Shown one piece after another: positions 7,284 through 13,225 of a stretch of 13,225 nucleotides of DNA. The stretch's first letter is position 1. Each line of letters begins with the position of its first letter. Source of the DNA: Flavobacteriales bacterium UBA2619 (lineage in GTDB: Bacteria; Bacteroidota; Bacteroidia; Flavobacteriales_D; Sanyastnellaceae); contig DDJR01000013.1 of NCBI GenBank assembly GCA_002339135.1, forward strand, positions 1 to 13,225, written 5' to 3'. The position numbers and the translations under genes are program-made. The notes under the pieces are model-generated. The model saw only the letters and a program-made list of their open reading frames with translations, had not been told where the DNA came from and made no database searches.

Positions 7284-7817
7284 TCAGACTTCATTTCCCC
7301 GAAACCAGCCAGCATATTGTACATACCTGTCGGCTGTAGCGCGCAGGTGATCGGCTAACTCAGTTCTCACATCGCCCATATGTTTTGCAGGCACGCCAGC
7401 ATAAAGCGTGCCTGGAGGAATTTGGGTCCCCTCTAAAACAACAGCCCCCGCAGCCACAACAGCTCCGGCTCCAACTACAGCATTGTCCATGACAACAGAA
7501 CTCATCCCAATTAAGGCACCTTCACAGATATGAGCCCCATGGACGACTGCGTTGTGACCTATGCTAACTCTATCTTCTAAAACAGTTAACGATTTCCCGA
7601 ATGTTCCGTGTATCACAGCACCATCTTGGATGTTTACGCGCCGACCCACTGAAATTGACGCTACGTCGCCTCTGACAATTGCGCCGAACCAAACGGTGCT
7701 TTCTTCACCCAGCGTCACCTCTCCTACTATTGTACAATTGGGGGCTAGCCAAACGGAATTTGAGATCTGAGGGGATTGACCTCTTGCGGGAAGAATAACA
7801 GGCATTTGTTTTTGCAT
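7284..7817 (-). CDS. Gamma-class carbonic anhydrase family protein (left-handed beta-helix)
   Basis: A 177-residue hexapeptide-repeat protein of the gamma-carbonic-anhydrase/YrdA/PaaY type. The repeats '[IV]-G-x-x-[VA]-x' run from about residue 22 to 140 and predict a left-handed beta-helix that trimerises. The three zinc-ligand histidines of the gamma-CA fold are present at His70 (AVIHG), His88 (SIGHNA) and His93 (VVHG), and the Arg-Asp pair of VRGDV (50-51) and Gln64 in NIQDG match conserved active-site positions. The C-terminal helix includes Y165 and W171. The family contains true carbonic anhydrases but also proteins without detectable activity, so CO2 hydration is plausible only. Its start is 14 bp after the ComM/YifB stop, so they are probably co-transcribed. 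An in-frame ATG four codons later is an alternative start. Confidence 0.9.
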   Translation of the reverse strand: MQKQMPVILPARGQSPQISNSVWLAPNCTIVGEVTLGEESTVWFGAIVRGDVASISVGRRVNIQDGAVIHGTFGKSLTVLEDRVSIGHNAVVHGAHICEGALIGMSSVVMDNAVVGAGAVVAAGAVVLEGTQIPPGTLYAGVPAKHMGDVRTELADHLRATADRYVQYAGWFRGNEV

Positions 7818-7831
7818 AGCACAAATTTAAC

Positions 7832-9370
7832 TTAACAAGTAGTCATCCAAGATTGTCTGTCAAACAACCTGCTCGCACCAGCTTCTGAAATGTGAGAAAC
7901 TTGGATTGCGCTGCTGTTGTCAACGAGAGCGGCCGTCATAGCTACGTTGTGAATGTGGTTTATCCCTCGATGTGAAATCTTCAAAGCAGATCTACAAGAA
8001 TTGAGCAACTGTTCACTTTCTTTTGTCAGAGCAGGTCCGTTCATGCGTTTTTTCTTGCCATGATTGTGGCACATCCACTTTCTAACCCTGGCCACTCTAT
8101 TTTTTGCATCATCCCATGCAAGGACCTCTGAAATATCTCCTTTGTGTTCATGCATCTCATGCCCCAATTCTAAATGTATTGCAATTCGATCTGCAATAGG
8201 TCCTGATATTTTTCTACGGTATTTTCTCATCTCACCTTTTTGACAGTCACACGAACCAGTCGTTCCGTTTCCTCTTCCACATGGGCACGGATTCATTGCA
8301 GCTATGAATAACGCAGAAGCGGGAAGGCTTGTCGACCCAGCCGCTCTTCCTAAAGAGATGTTTCGAGATTCCAAAGGGGATCTACATGCTTCGAGAGTCC
8401 TCCGACTAAATTCCGCGAATTCATCTAAGAACAACACTCCATTGTCTGCGAGACTCCATGCGCCTGGTATGGCCCCCCTGCCTTTCAGAGTGCTCCATGA
8501 CCCAATCAATCCTTGCATGTTTGTTGATGGGTGAGGGGACAGCCATGGGGGGCGATTCTCGTTGCTTTTTAAGACCAGACCCGCAGCAGAATGTATGGAT
8601 TTACATTTTTGATATTCTTTATCAGAGAGGTCAGGAAGCAGTGCGTGTATGCATTTTGCCAATTCAGTTTTGCCAGTTCCGGGGGCCCCTTGCATCAGAA
8701 CATCATGCCTCCCAGCGGCAGCGATTACAGCCATTCTTTTTGCGGTTGGTTCACCTATAATGTTGTCGAATGTAACTTCACTGATTGGTGGTGATGCTTC
8801 TCCCGTAAATGTGAGAAAAGAATCTGGTAGATCTCGTTTGTGATTTGTAGAATCAGGAGATTTTAAATACGCGATTATTTCACTAAGATGTGTAAAAGAT
8901 TCTAGCGGAAGTAGAGAATCCCAGCTTTCAAGCTTTGTTGGCGCCAGAAGAATTTTAATTTTCCCGACATCGGAAAGCTCAAATGAAAATGTTTCACGAC
9001 TCCCAAACATTGATGTTGCCCATGGTCTAAGGGCACCGTCTAATCCCATCTCACCTGCGGCTGCTATATGTTTTAGTGATGCAGAAGGGATAATTCCACA
9101 TGAAGCAAGAATGGCCAATGCAATCGGTAAATCAAATGCTGTCGAGCTTCTTGAGAGGTCAGCTGGGGCGATGTTGACGGTAATCGCTTTGCCAGGCCAA
9201 TGATGCCCACAAGCGATCAGTGCTGATCTTATTCTTGTAGATGCAGCTTTAGCGGCTTGATTGCCAATGCCAGAAATGCGAAATAAAACACCTCTTTCAG
9301 CTCTTAATTCAATGCGTACAAAGGAAGGTGAGCCGGGTGAGCCGGCAAACCCGAAAGTGGATACGATCAT
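7832..9370 (-). CDS. ComM/YifB-type Mg-chelatase-like AAA+ ATPase
   Basis: A 512-residue member of the YifB/ComM family, hexameric AAA+ proteins; in Vibrio and Haemophilus ComM acts as a branch-migration helicase during natural transformation. Residues 1-175 form the N-terminal ChlI domain (ITVNIAPADLSRSSTAFDLPIAL in pieces at 63-85). The AAA+ core follows: Walker A GAPGTGKT (228-235), Walker B VLFLDEFAEF (312-321), sensor-1 region AAMNPCPCG (358-365), Cys362, Cys364, Cys374 and Cys376 forming the usual small cysteine cluster, and 'KISGPIADRI' (387-396). The C-terminal domain is at about 420-512. Length is normal, but several normally constant strings are diverged, including the region after 'SHRGINHI' where I would expect ARTIADL. 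The start is 10 bp after the gmhA stop. Whether the host is naturally competent cannot be read from this window. Confidence 0.9.
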   Translation of the reverse strand: MIVSTFGFAGSPGSPSFVRIELRAERGVLFRISGIGNQAAKAASTRIRSALIACGHHWPGKAITVNIAPADLSRSSTAFDLPIALAILASCGIIPSASLKHIAAAGEMGLDGALRPWATSMFGSRETFSFELSDVGKIKILLAPTKLESWDSLLPLESFTHLSEIIAYLKSPDSTNHKRDLPDSFLTFTGEASPPISEVTFDNIIGEPTAKRMAVIAAAGRHDVLMQGAPGTGKTELAKCIHALLPDLSDKEYQKCKSIHSAAGLVLKSNENRPPWLSPHPSTNMQGLIGSWSTLKGRGAIPGAWSLADNGVLFLDEFAEFSRRTLEACRSPLESRNISLGRAAGSTSLPASALFIAAMNPCPCGRGNGTTGSCDCQKGEMRKYRRKISGPIADRIAIHLELGHEMHEHKGDISEVLAWDDAKNRVARVRKWMCHNHGKKKRMNGPALTKESEQLLNSCRSALKISHRGINHIHNVAMTAALVDNSSAIQVSHISEAGASRLFDRQSWMTTC

Positions 9371-9380
9371 GTTGAGAATC

Positions 9381-9959
9381 TTAAGAGTTCGAGGGGAACG
9401 ATTTTTCTATGAAGTCAATCATAGCGTGGATGCATTTGATGTGCATCTCTTGAATGCGGTCAGAATATCCATCCCAGGGAATTCGAACTTCAAAATCACT
9501 TAAAAAAGCCAGTTCACCTCCATCACCACCAGTAAGTGAAATCACCTTCATGCCTTTGGTGTTAGCCATACGAGCTGCTTCGAGAATGTTGGGACTATTT
9601 CCACTCGTAGAGATTGCTAGTAAAACATCTCCAGGTCGACCCAGAGCCTCTACTCCACGAGAAAATATCTTATCGAAACCGTAATCGTTCGCTACACATG
9701 TAATATGTGCCGGGCTACTTAAAGCGATAGCGGCATAGGCAGGCCTGTCTTCTCGAAATCTTCCAGACAGTTCTTCAGCAAAATGCATCGCGTCGCTCAT
9801 GGAGCCGCCATTTCCGCAACTGAGTATTTTCGAGCCTGATTGAAGGCAATGACTGAGGGCTTCGGAAGCAGAGTCAACAGAAGAAATAAATGCTTCATCT
9901 TCTATCAAACTCGATAAAAGTGAGAGCGCTTCTCTTAAATGTGTTCTTGCTGCAGGCAT
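9381..9959 (-). CDS. gmhA: Sedoheptulose-7-phosphate isomerase (phosphoheptose isomerase)
   Basis: A SIS-domain enzyme that isomerises sedoheptulose 7-phosphate to D-glycero-D-manno-heptose 7-phosphate, the first step of ADP-heptose synthesis for lipopolysaccharide core or glycans. From the ATG at 9959 it has 192 residues, the length of E. coli GmhA. Motifs in that numbering: SCGNGGSMSDAMHFAEEL (47-64) with metal ligands His59 and Glu63, STSGNS (117-122), and DRIQEMHIKCIH (167-178) with Gln170 and His178 spaced as in E. coli. Two longer starts exist: ATG at 9998 (13 more residues) and TTG at 10016. The ATG at 9998 sits one base after a 10-bp hairpin, which argues against it. A weak promoter-like TACCTTAG precedes the 9959 start. 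Followed by yifB after 10 bp. Confidence 0.88.
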   Translation of the reverse strand: MPAARTHLREALSLLSSLIEDEAFISSVDSASEALSHCLQSGSKILSCGNGGSMSDAMHFAEELSGRFREDRPAYAAIALSSPAHITCVANDYGFDKIFSRGVEALGRPGDVLLAISTSGNSPNILEAARMANTKGMKVISLTGGDGGELAFLSDFEVRIPWDGYSDRIQEMHIKCIHAMIDFIEKSFPSNS

Positions 9960-9999
9960 GTCCTCTAAGGTATGGGGTAAAAGTGGTTTGTTAAACATG

Positions 10000-10025
10000 C
10001 GACAAATCTGGTGCAAGATTTGTCG
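10000..10025 (-). terminator. 10-bp perfect inverted repeat between dsbD and gmhA
   Basis: CGACAAATCT (10000-10009) and AGATTTGTCG (10016-10025) are exact reverse complements around a 6-nt loop (GGTGCA). The element starts 28 bases after the dsbD stop and ends about 40 bases before the preferred gmhA start. It may end or attenuate dsbD transcription, but the minus-strand bases after it (CATGTTTAAC) are only weakly T-rich. A protein-binding operator for gmhA is the alternative reading. Confidence 0.4.
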
Positions 10026-10053
10026 AAGAATTTTAAGAGTTTGTCCCCGTGCT

Positions 10054-12003
10054 TCAGAACTTTGTTAGCGCATCATTGAGGTAGGCGAGGAAAACTTCTG
10101 GGTCTGGATCGTACCCTGCAGAACCGCCTATTTGGCTTCCAGTATGATCGACTAAAACATAGTAAGGCTGTGCATTTCGGTTAAACTGTGACGCCTGTAG
10201 ATAAGACCACTTCTTTCCGATGTTGCGAATGTGAAACTCCTTGCCGCCGTACTCTTCAACCCGCCATTGACTCTCCGGAAGTTTCGTTCGATCGTCTACA
10301 TACAAAGAAACGATGATTACTTCTTCGTTCAATATTTTAGCGACTCTCTCATCTGGCCAAACTTGCTCTTCCATTTTTCTGCAATTCACACAAGCCCAGC
10401 CAGTAAAGTCAAGAAGAAGAGGTTTGCCTGAAGCAATCGCCGCTGCCATGGCTTCATCGTAATCGGTATAGTGTGCCTCTACATGCCCTTCGTTGTGGTC
10501 ATAGATGCTGTAAAATGCAGGAGGTGGAAATCCAGAGATTGCATTTACAGATCCTCCCCACAATCCGGGCACCATATATCCACTAAAGAGGAGAAAAATT
10601 GTCCCGAGAACTTTGCGAGTTGTACCTATTTTCGCTCCTTTGCTGTCGTGGGGGAAACGAATGATCCCGAAGAGGTAAATGGCAATCACAAGGGATACAA
10701 TGATCCAAATGCCGATGAAAACTTCTCTTGGAAGAAGTCCCAATTGAAGAACCAGATCAGCATTGCTCAAGAACTTAAACGCAAACCCAATTTCCACAAG
10801 ACCCAATACCACTTTTACTGTGTTGAGCCATCCACCCGCCGTAGGGAGTGAGTTGAGGTATCCCGGAAAAGCACTGAAGAACATAAAAGGCAAGGCAAGT
10901 GCGATTGAAAATCCAAGCATGACTGAAGTTGGAGCTGCGTAAGATCCTGTAGCCGCGCCCGCAAGTGCACCTCCAATAAGTGGTCCTGTACACGAGAAAG
11001 AAACGATGGCTAAGGTAGCAGCCATAAAGAAAATCCCAATCAGACCGCCTTTGTCAGATGCTGCATCAGCTTTGTTAGCCCAACTCTGCGGCAGTGCAAT
11101 CTCGAAAAAACCAAGGAAACTGATTCCGAAGAGCATCAAGAGAATAAACAAACCTACGTTGAAGTAGGGGTCGGTAGAAATCACATTCATCACATCAACC
11201 CCGAAAATGGCTGTAAGAGATAATCCTAGAGCTGTATAGATGAAGATAATAAAGAATCCATAGATACAGGCATTTTTAATGCCTGCTGCTTTCGTCTTAC
11301 TTGTTTTGGTGAAGAAACTCACAGTCATAGGAATGAGTGGGAATACACAAGGCGTGAATAGAGCTGCAAGCCCCAGACCAAATCCCATGAGAAAAATCAA
11401 CAACAACCCTTCGTCTTCTTTTGAATCGCTTTCAGTCGTGCCAGAATCTTCCTCGCCCTCTATGCTGTGAGGAACACTTTCTTTACAGAGGTGTTTTGAT
11501 GGAGGACAAAGATCAGGTAGTGAAGATGCAGGCTTGATGTCCGAAAATGCTAATTTGTAGTAAATGTCAGTAGGAGGTAGGCACATTGTAGAGTTGCACA
11601 GCATGTATAGAAGAGATCCACTCAATGTATCTGGAGCAGAGATGTTCTTCAGTTGAAGTGTCGCTTTCCAGTAGACTTCTTCTTCTAAAAATTTAAGCTC
11701 CATCATGAAGTTGGGGTCGTACTCAGTGAGAGGTGTGCACTCCTCGACTCCTTCAATTATTTCTCCTTCATCTGTGTAAAACGCTGTCGCAATCGGACCA
11801 TCATCTGTGGCTAAAAATTGTGAATAAATATGCCAACACGGGTCAATTGATGCGTGATATACGACTTGTACTTCGTCTTCATTCGCACCTTCATAGAGAT
11901 TGATTTCCCATAAAATGGGATCTTCTATTTGAGCTGAAGCATCATATATACTGGTAGTTGCGAGTATAAAAACTGAGATAAAGGCCGTTATAATACGTGT
12001 CAT
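10054..12003 (-). CDS. dsbD: Thiol:disulfide interchange protein DsbD
   Basis: An inner-membrane reductant conduit that passes electrons from cytoplasmic thioredoxin to periplasmic thiols. With the ATG at 12003 it has 649 residues: signal peptide 1-25 (MTRIITAFISVFI..., cleavage near ASAQ); an N-terminal domain (about 26-175) with CNSTMC (Cys136, Cys141); eight predicted membrane segments (about 200-485) with the redox pair Cys219 in TPCVFPLIPM and Cys338 in FSCTGPLIGG; and a C-terminal thioredoxin-like domain (about 505-649) with WACVNC (Cys538, Cys541). All three redox pairs are present, so it should be functional. An ATG at 12063 would add 20 residues ahead of the signal peptide, and a good promoter lies inside that stretch, so I reject it. 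Neighbours are tilS upstream and gmhA downstream. Confidence 0.94.
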   Translation of the reverse strand: MTRIITAFISVFILATTSIYDASAQIEDPILWEINLYEGANEDEVQVVYHASIDPCWHIYSQFLATDDGPIATAFYTDEGEIIEGVEECTPLTEYDPNFMMELKFLEEEVYWKATLQLKNISAPDTLSGSLLYMLCNSTMCLPPTDIYYKLAFSDIKPASSLPDLCPPSKHLCKESVPHSIEGEEDSGTTESDSKEDEGLLLIFLMGFGLGLAALFTPCVFPLIPMTVSFFTKTSKTKAAGIKNACIYGFFIIFIYTALGLSLTAIFGVDVMNVISTDPYFNVGLFILLMLFGISFLGFFEIALPQSWANKADAASDKGGLIGIFFMAATLAIVSFSCTGPLIGGALAGAATGSYAAPTSVMLGFSIALALPFMFFSAFPGYLNSLPTAGGWLNTVKVVLGLVEIGFAFKFLSNADLVLQLGLLPREVFIGIWIIVSLVIAIYLFGIIRFPHDSKGAKIGTTRKVLGTIFLLFSGYMVPGLWGGSVNAISGFPPPAFYSIYDHNEGHVEAHYTDYDEAMAAAIASGKPLLLDFTGWACVNCRKMEEQVWPDERVAKILNEEVIIVSLYVDDRTKLPESQWRVEEYGGKEFHIRNIGKKWSYLQASQFNRNAQPYYVLVDHTGSQIGGSAGYDPDPEVFLAYLNDALTKF

Positions 12004-12023
12004 TGTAAGAATTTTCTTGGGTT

Positions 12024-12054
12024 CAAAGATAGTTCCTACGCCGAGCTTGTGAAA
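12024..12054 (-). promoter_or_regulatory. Bacteroidota-type promoter of dsbD
   Basis: Read on the minus strand, TTTC (12054-12051) is followed by 19 bp and then TATCTTTG (12031-12024). TATCTTTG is a full match to the Bacteroidota sigma-ABfr -7 box TAnnTTTG, and TTTC differs by one base from the -33 box TTTG; spacing fits the 19-21 bp norm. Transcription would start near 12019, giving a leader of about 16 nt before the ATG at 12003. It lies in the 101-bp tilS-dsbD gap. Confidence 0.65.
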
Positions 12055-12104
12055 TCGTTTCATGTTTTTAGGAAGTTAGGCATGGGTTTCAGGGACATGT
12101 TCAC

Positions 12105-13225
12105 TCAGATCATAACCTCTAAAACCCATCGTTTTTCCGAATGGGTCAGGGAAACTTTCCGAGAAATTCTAGACCAAACACCTTTTTCCCCAGCGACGAA
12201 AACCCACAAGATATTTCCATTTCCATCTTCGAGTACGCGAGCTGACGATCTCGAAAGATGTGGGACCTTCCATTGGGTGAGCAAGTCACTAATATTTACG
12301 CTTCCTTCCATTCCGCTCGGATCTAACTTGTCTCCCGTATTCCATGTTCGCCAAACGAGAGGGTGCTCCAGAGCGTGAAAATCTAGCCATAGGATTTCTG
12401 GCGTACGTGGAGGAACCAATTCTAAGTCTTCTGTTTCGCAGGTCCATGAAAGATTTCCACAGGATCCATTTTCAGTATTAAGTGAACATGCAGCAAGATA
12501 TGTGTCCAGTTCTTTGTCTGCTTCGAGCTTTCTTAAAACAATGTATTCACGTTCGCGAACCAAGGAGTCATCTTCAAAAACAACTTCTGCTCCGATTGAG
12601 GATCGTTTGAGAATGTATGCTTGTTCTCGTGACCCTATGGGCCATTTCCTTTCGGCCAACAAACGATCTAACACCCGCTCTCCCCATACTGATTCGCCCA
12701 GCAACTTTAAATCTATTCGGCAAATTTCATTGGCTTGATTGTCTGATAAAAAGTCGCAATATTTAACGATGTCTCTCGAGGCATCGCTCATTGAACTTTC
12801 TACGGCGGCAGCTTGAGATCGCAATCGATTTGTCCATTCTGCAAGATGGGAAATCGCACCAGGTCGAATCGACTCTAAAAGCGGAAGAACTTCGTTCCGG
12901 ATTCTGTTTCTTAAGTACTTGTTGCTTTTGTTTGACAAATCCTCTCTGAAAGGTACTTGATCAATGTCTACCCAATCTTCAATTTCTTCCTGGCTCCAAC
13001 TGAGAAATGGTCGAATAACATTTGCGTTTCTAGGTGACATCGCCCCCAGTGAAGAAGGTGATACTCCACGGAGCAGGTTGATGAGCAAGGTTTCTGTTTG
13101 GTCTTTCAAATGATGAGCGACTGCGATAACGCTTGCTCCCCTTTCCTCTCTCAATTGTTCAAACCAAGCGTATCTCAGGCGTCTTGCCGCCTCCTGAACC
13201 CCATCGCCTTTGCGCAAGGCTTCTT
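12105..13225 (-). CDS. tilS: tRNA(Ile)-lysidine synthase, N-terminus outside window
   Basis: TilS attaches lysine to the wobble C34 of tRNA-Ile(CAU), changing its codon from AUG to AUA; it is essential in most bacteria and cytoplasmic. The frame is open to the window edge (about 373 codons), so the N-terminal PP-loop (SGGxDS) lies beyond 13225; a TTG at 13215-13217 is internal, not the start. Visible are 'EAARRLRYAWF', the family AHHLKDQTETLLINLLRG in pieces at about 13118-13064 with its paired histidines, the 'DLSNKSNKYLRNRIRNEVLPLL' region (near 12949-12876) typical of the family, and a C-terminal TilS_C domain with WRTWNTGDKLDPSGMEGS and 'ISDLLTQWKVPHLSR' at about 12345-12250. Its stop is 101 bp before the dsbD start. 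Confidence 0.93.
   Translation of the reverse strand, partial: EALRKGDGVQEAARRLRYAWFEQLREERGASVIAVAHHLKDQTETLLINLLRGVSPSSLGAMSPRNANVIRPFLSWSQEEIEDWVDIDQVPFREDLSNKSNKYLRNRIRNEVLPLLESIRPGAISHLAEWTNRLRSQAAAVESSMSDASRDIVKYCDFLSDNQANEICRIDLKLLGESVWGERVLDRLLAERKWPIGSREQAYILKRSSIGAEVVFEDDSLVREREYIVLRKLEADKELDTYLAACSLNTENGSCGNLSWTCETEDLELVPPRTPEILWLDFHALEHPLVWRTWNTGDKLDPSGMEGSVNISDLLTQWKVPHLSRSSARVLEDGNGNILWVFVAGEKGVWSRISRKVSLTHSEKRWVLEVMI

Noticed and set aside
8458..8760. Cluster of overlapping plus-strand frames (up to 100 codons) across yifB
   Set aside because: All overlie the conserved AAA+ core of yifB on the other strand and overlap one another in different frames.
9327..9344. Tandem 9-bp repeat GGTGAGCCG
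   Set aside because: It encodes a Gly-Ser-Pro repeat near the start of yifB; two copies are too few to suggest more than local codon repetition.
10471..10851. 126-codon open frame on the plus strand inside dsbD
   Set aside because: Antisense to well-conserved membrane segments of dsbD; composition looks like a reverse-frame shadow.
12124..12146. ACCCAT/ATGGGT inverted repeat near the 3' end of tilS
   Set aside because: Only 6 bp with an 11-nt loop, inside coding sequence. The short T-run after it on the minus strand is too weak to call a terminator.

Overview
The window looks like ordinary chromosomal core sequence from a member of Bacteroidota, most likely a Flavobacteriales-type bacterium. 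The reasons are a gene order I know from that group (CBS-domain protein, nadK, DUF6089 protein, uppS, bamA, two ompH/skp genes, murI), the scarcity of Shine-Dalgarno sequences ahead of starts, and a promoter upstream of dsbD that fits the Bacteroidota consensus (a TTTG-like box, 19 bp, then TAnnTTTG). The placement rests on gene content and motifs alone; no database search was possible.

Plus strand, 1-7273: a cell-envelope operon. It opens with the 3' end of a probable CBS-domain gene. Then come NAD kinase (nadK), a secreted DUF6089 beta-barrel-type protein, the undecaprenyl (isoprenyl) diphosphate synthase UppS, the outer-membrane assembly factor BamA, two tandem OmpH/Skp-like periplasmic chaperones and glutamate racemase (murI). 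nadK, DUF6089, uppS and bamA are joined by three successive 4-bp ATGA stop/start overlaps, and ompH2/murI by a GTGA overlap, so translation is probably coupled. The products supply the lipid carrier and D-glutamate for peptidoglycan, and fold outer-membrane proteins.

At about 7259-7281 an 8-bp perfect stem-loop lies between the convergent murI and gamma-carbonic-anhydrase genes and probably ends one or both transcripts.

Minus strand, 13225 down to 7284: tilS (N-terminus outside the window), dsbD, gmhA, a ComM/YifB-type AAA+ protein and a gamma-class carbonic-anhydrase-like protein. dsbD has its own recognisable promoter and a short leader. A 10-bp perfect inverted repeat separates dsbD from gmhA. 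The gmhA-yifB-gamma-CA genes are 10 and 14 bp apart and probably form one transcript.

I see no tRNA, rRNA, CRISPR array, insertion sequence, phage gene or toxin-antitoxin pair, and no gene-free stretch over 300 bases (the longest is about 101 bp). I found no convincing new system. The points worth a second look are small: the odd BamA C-terminus, the basic tail on OmpH1, extra cysteines in DsbD, a diverged ComM/YifB, and the regulatory stem-loops.
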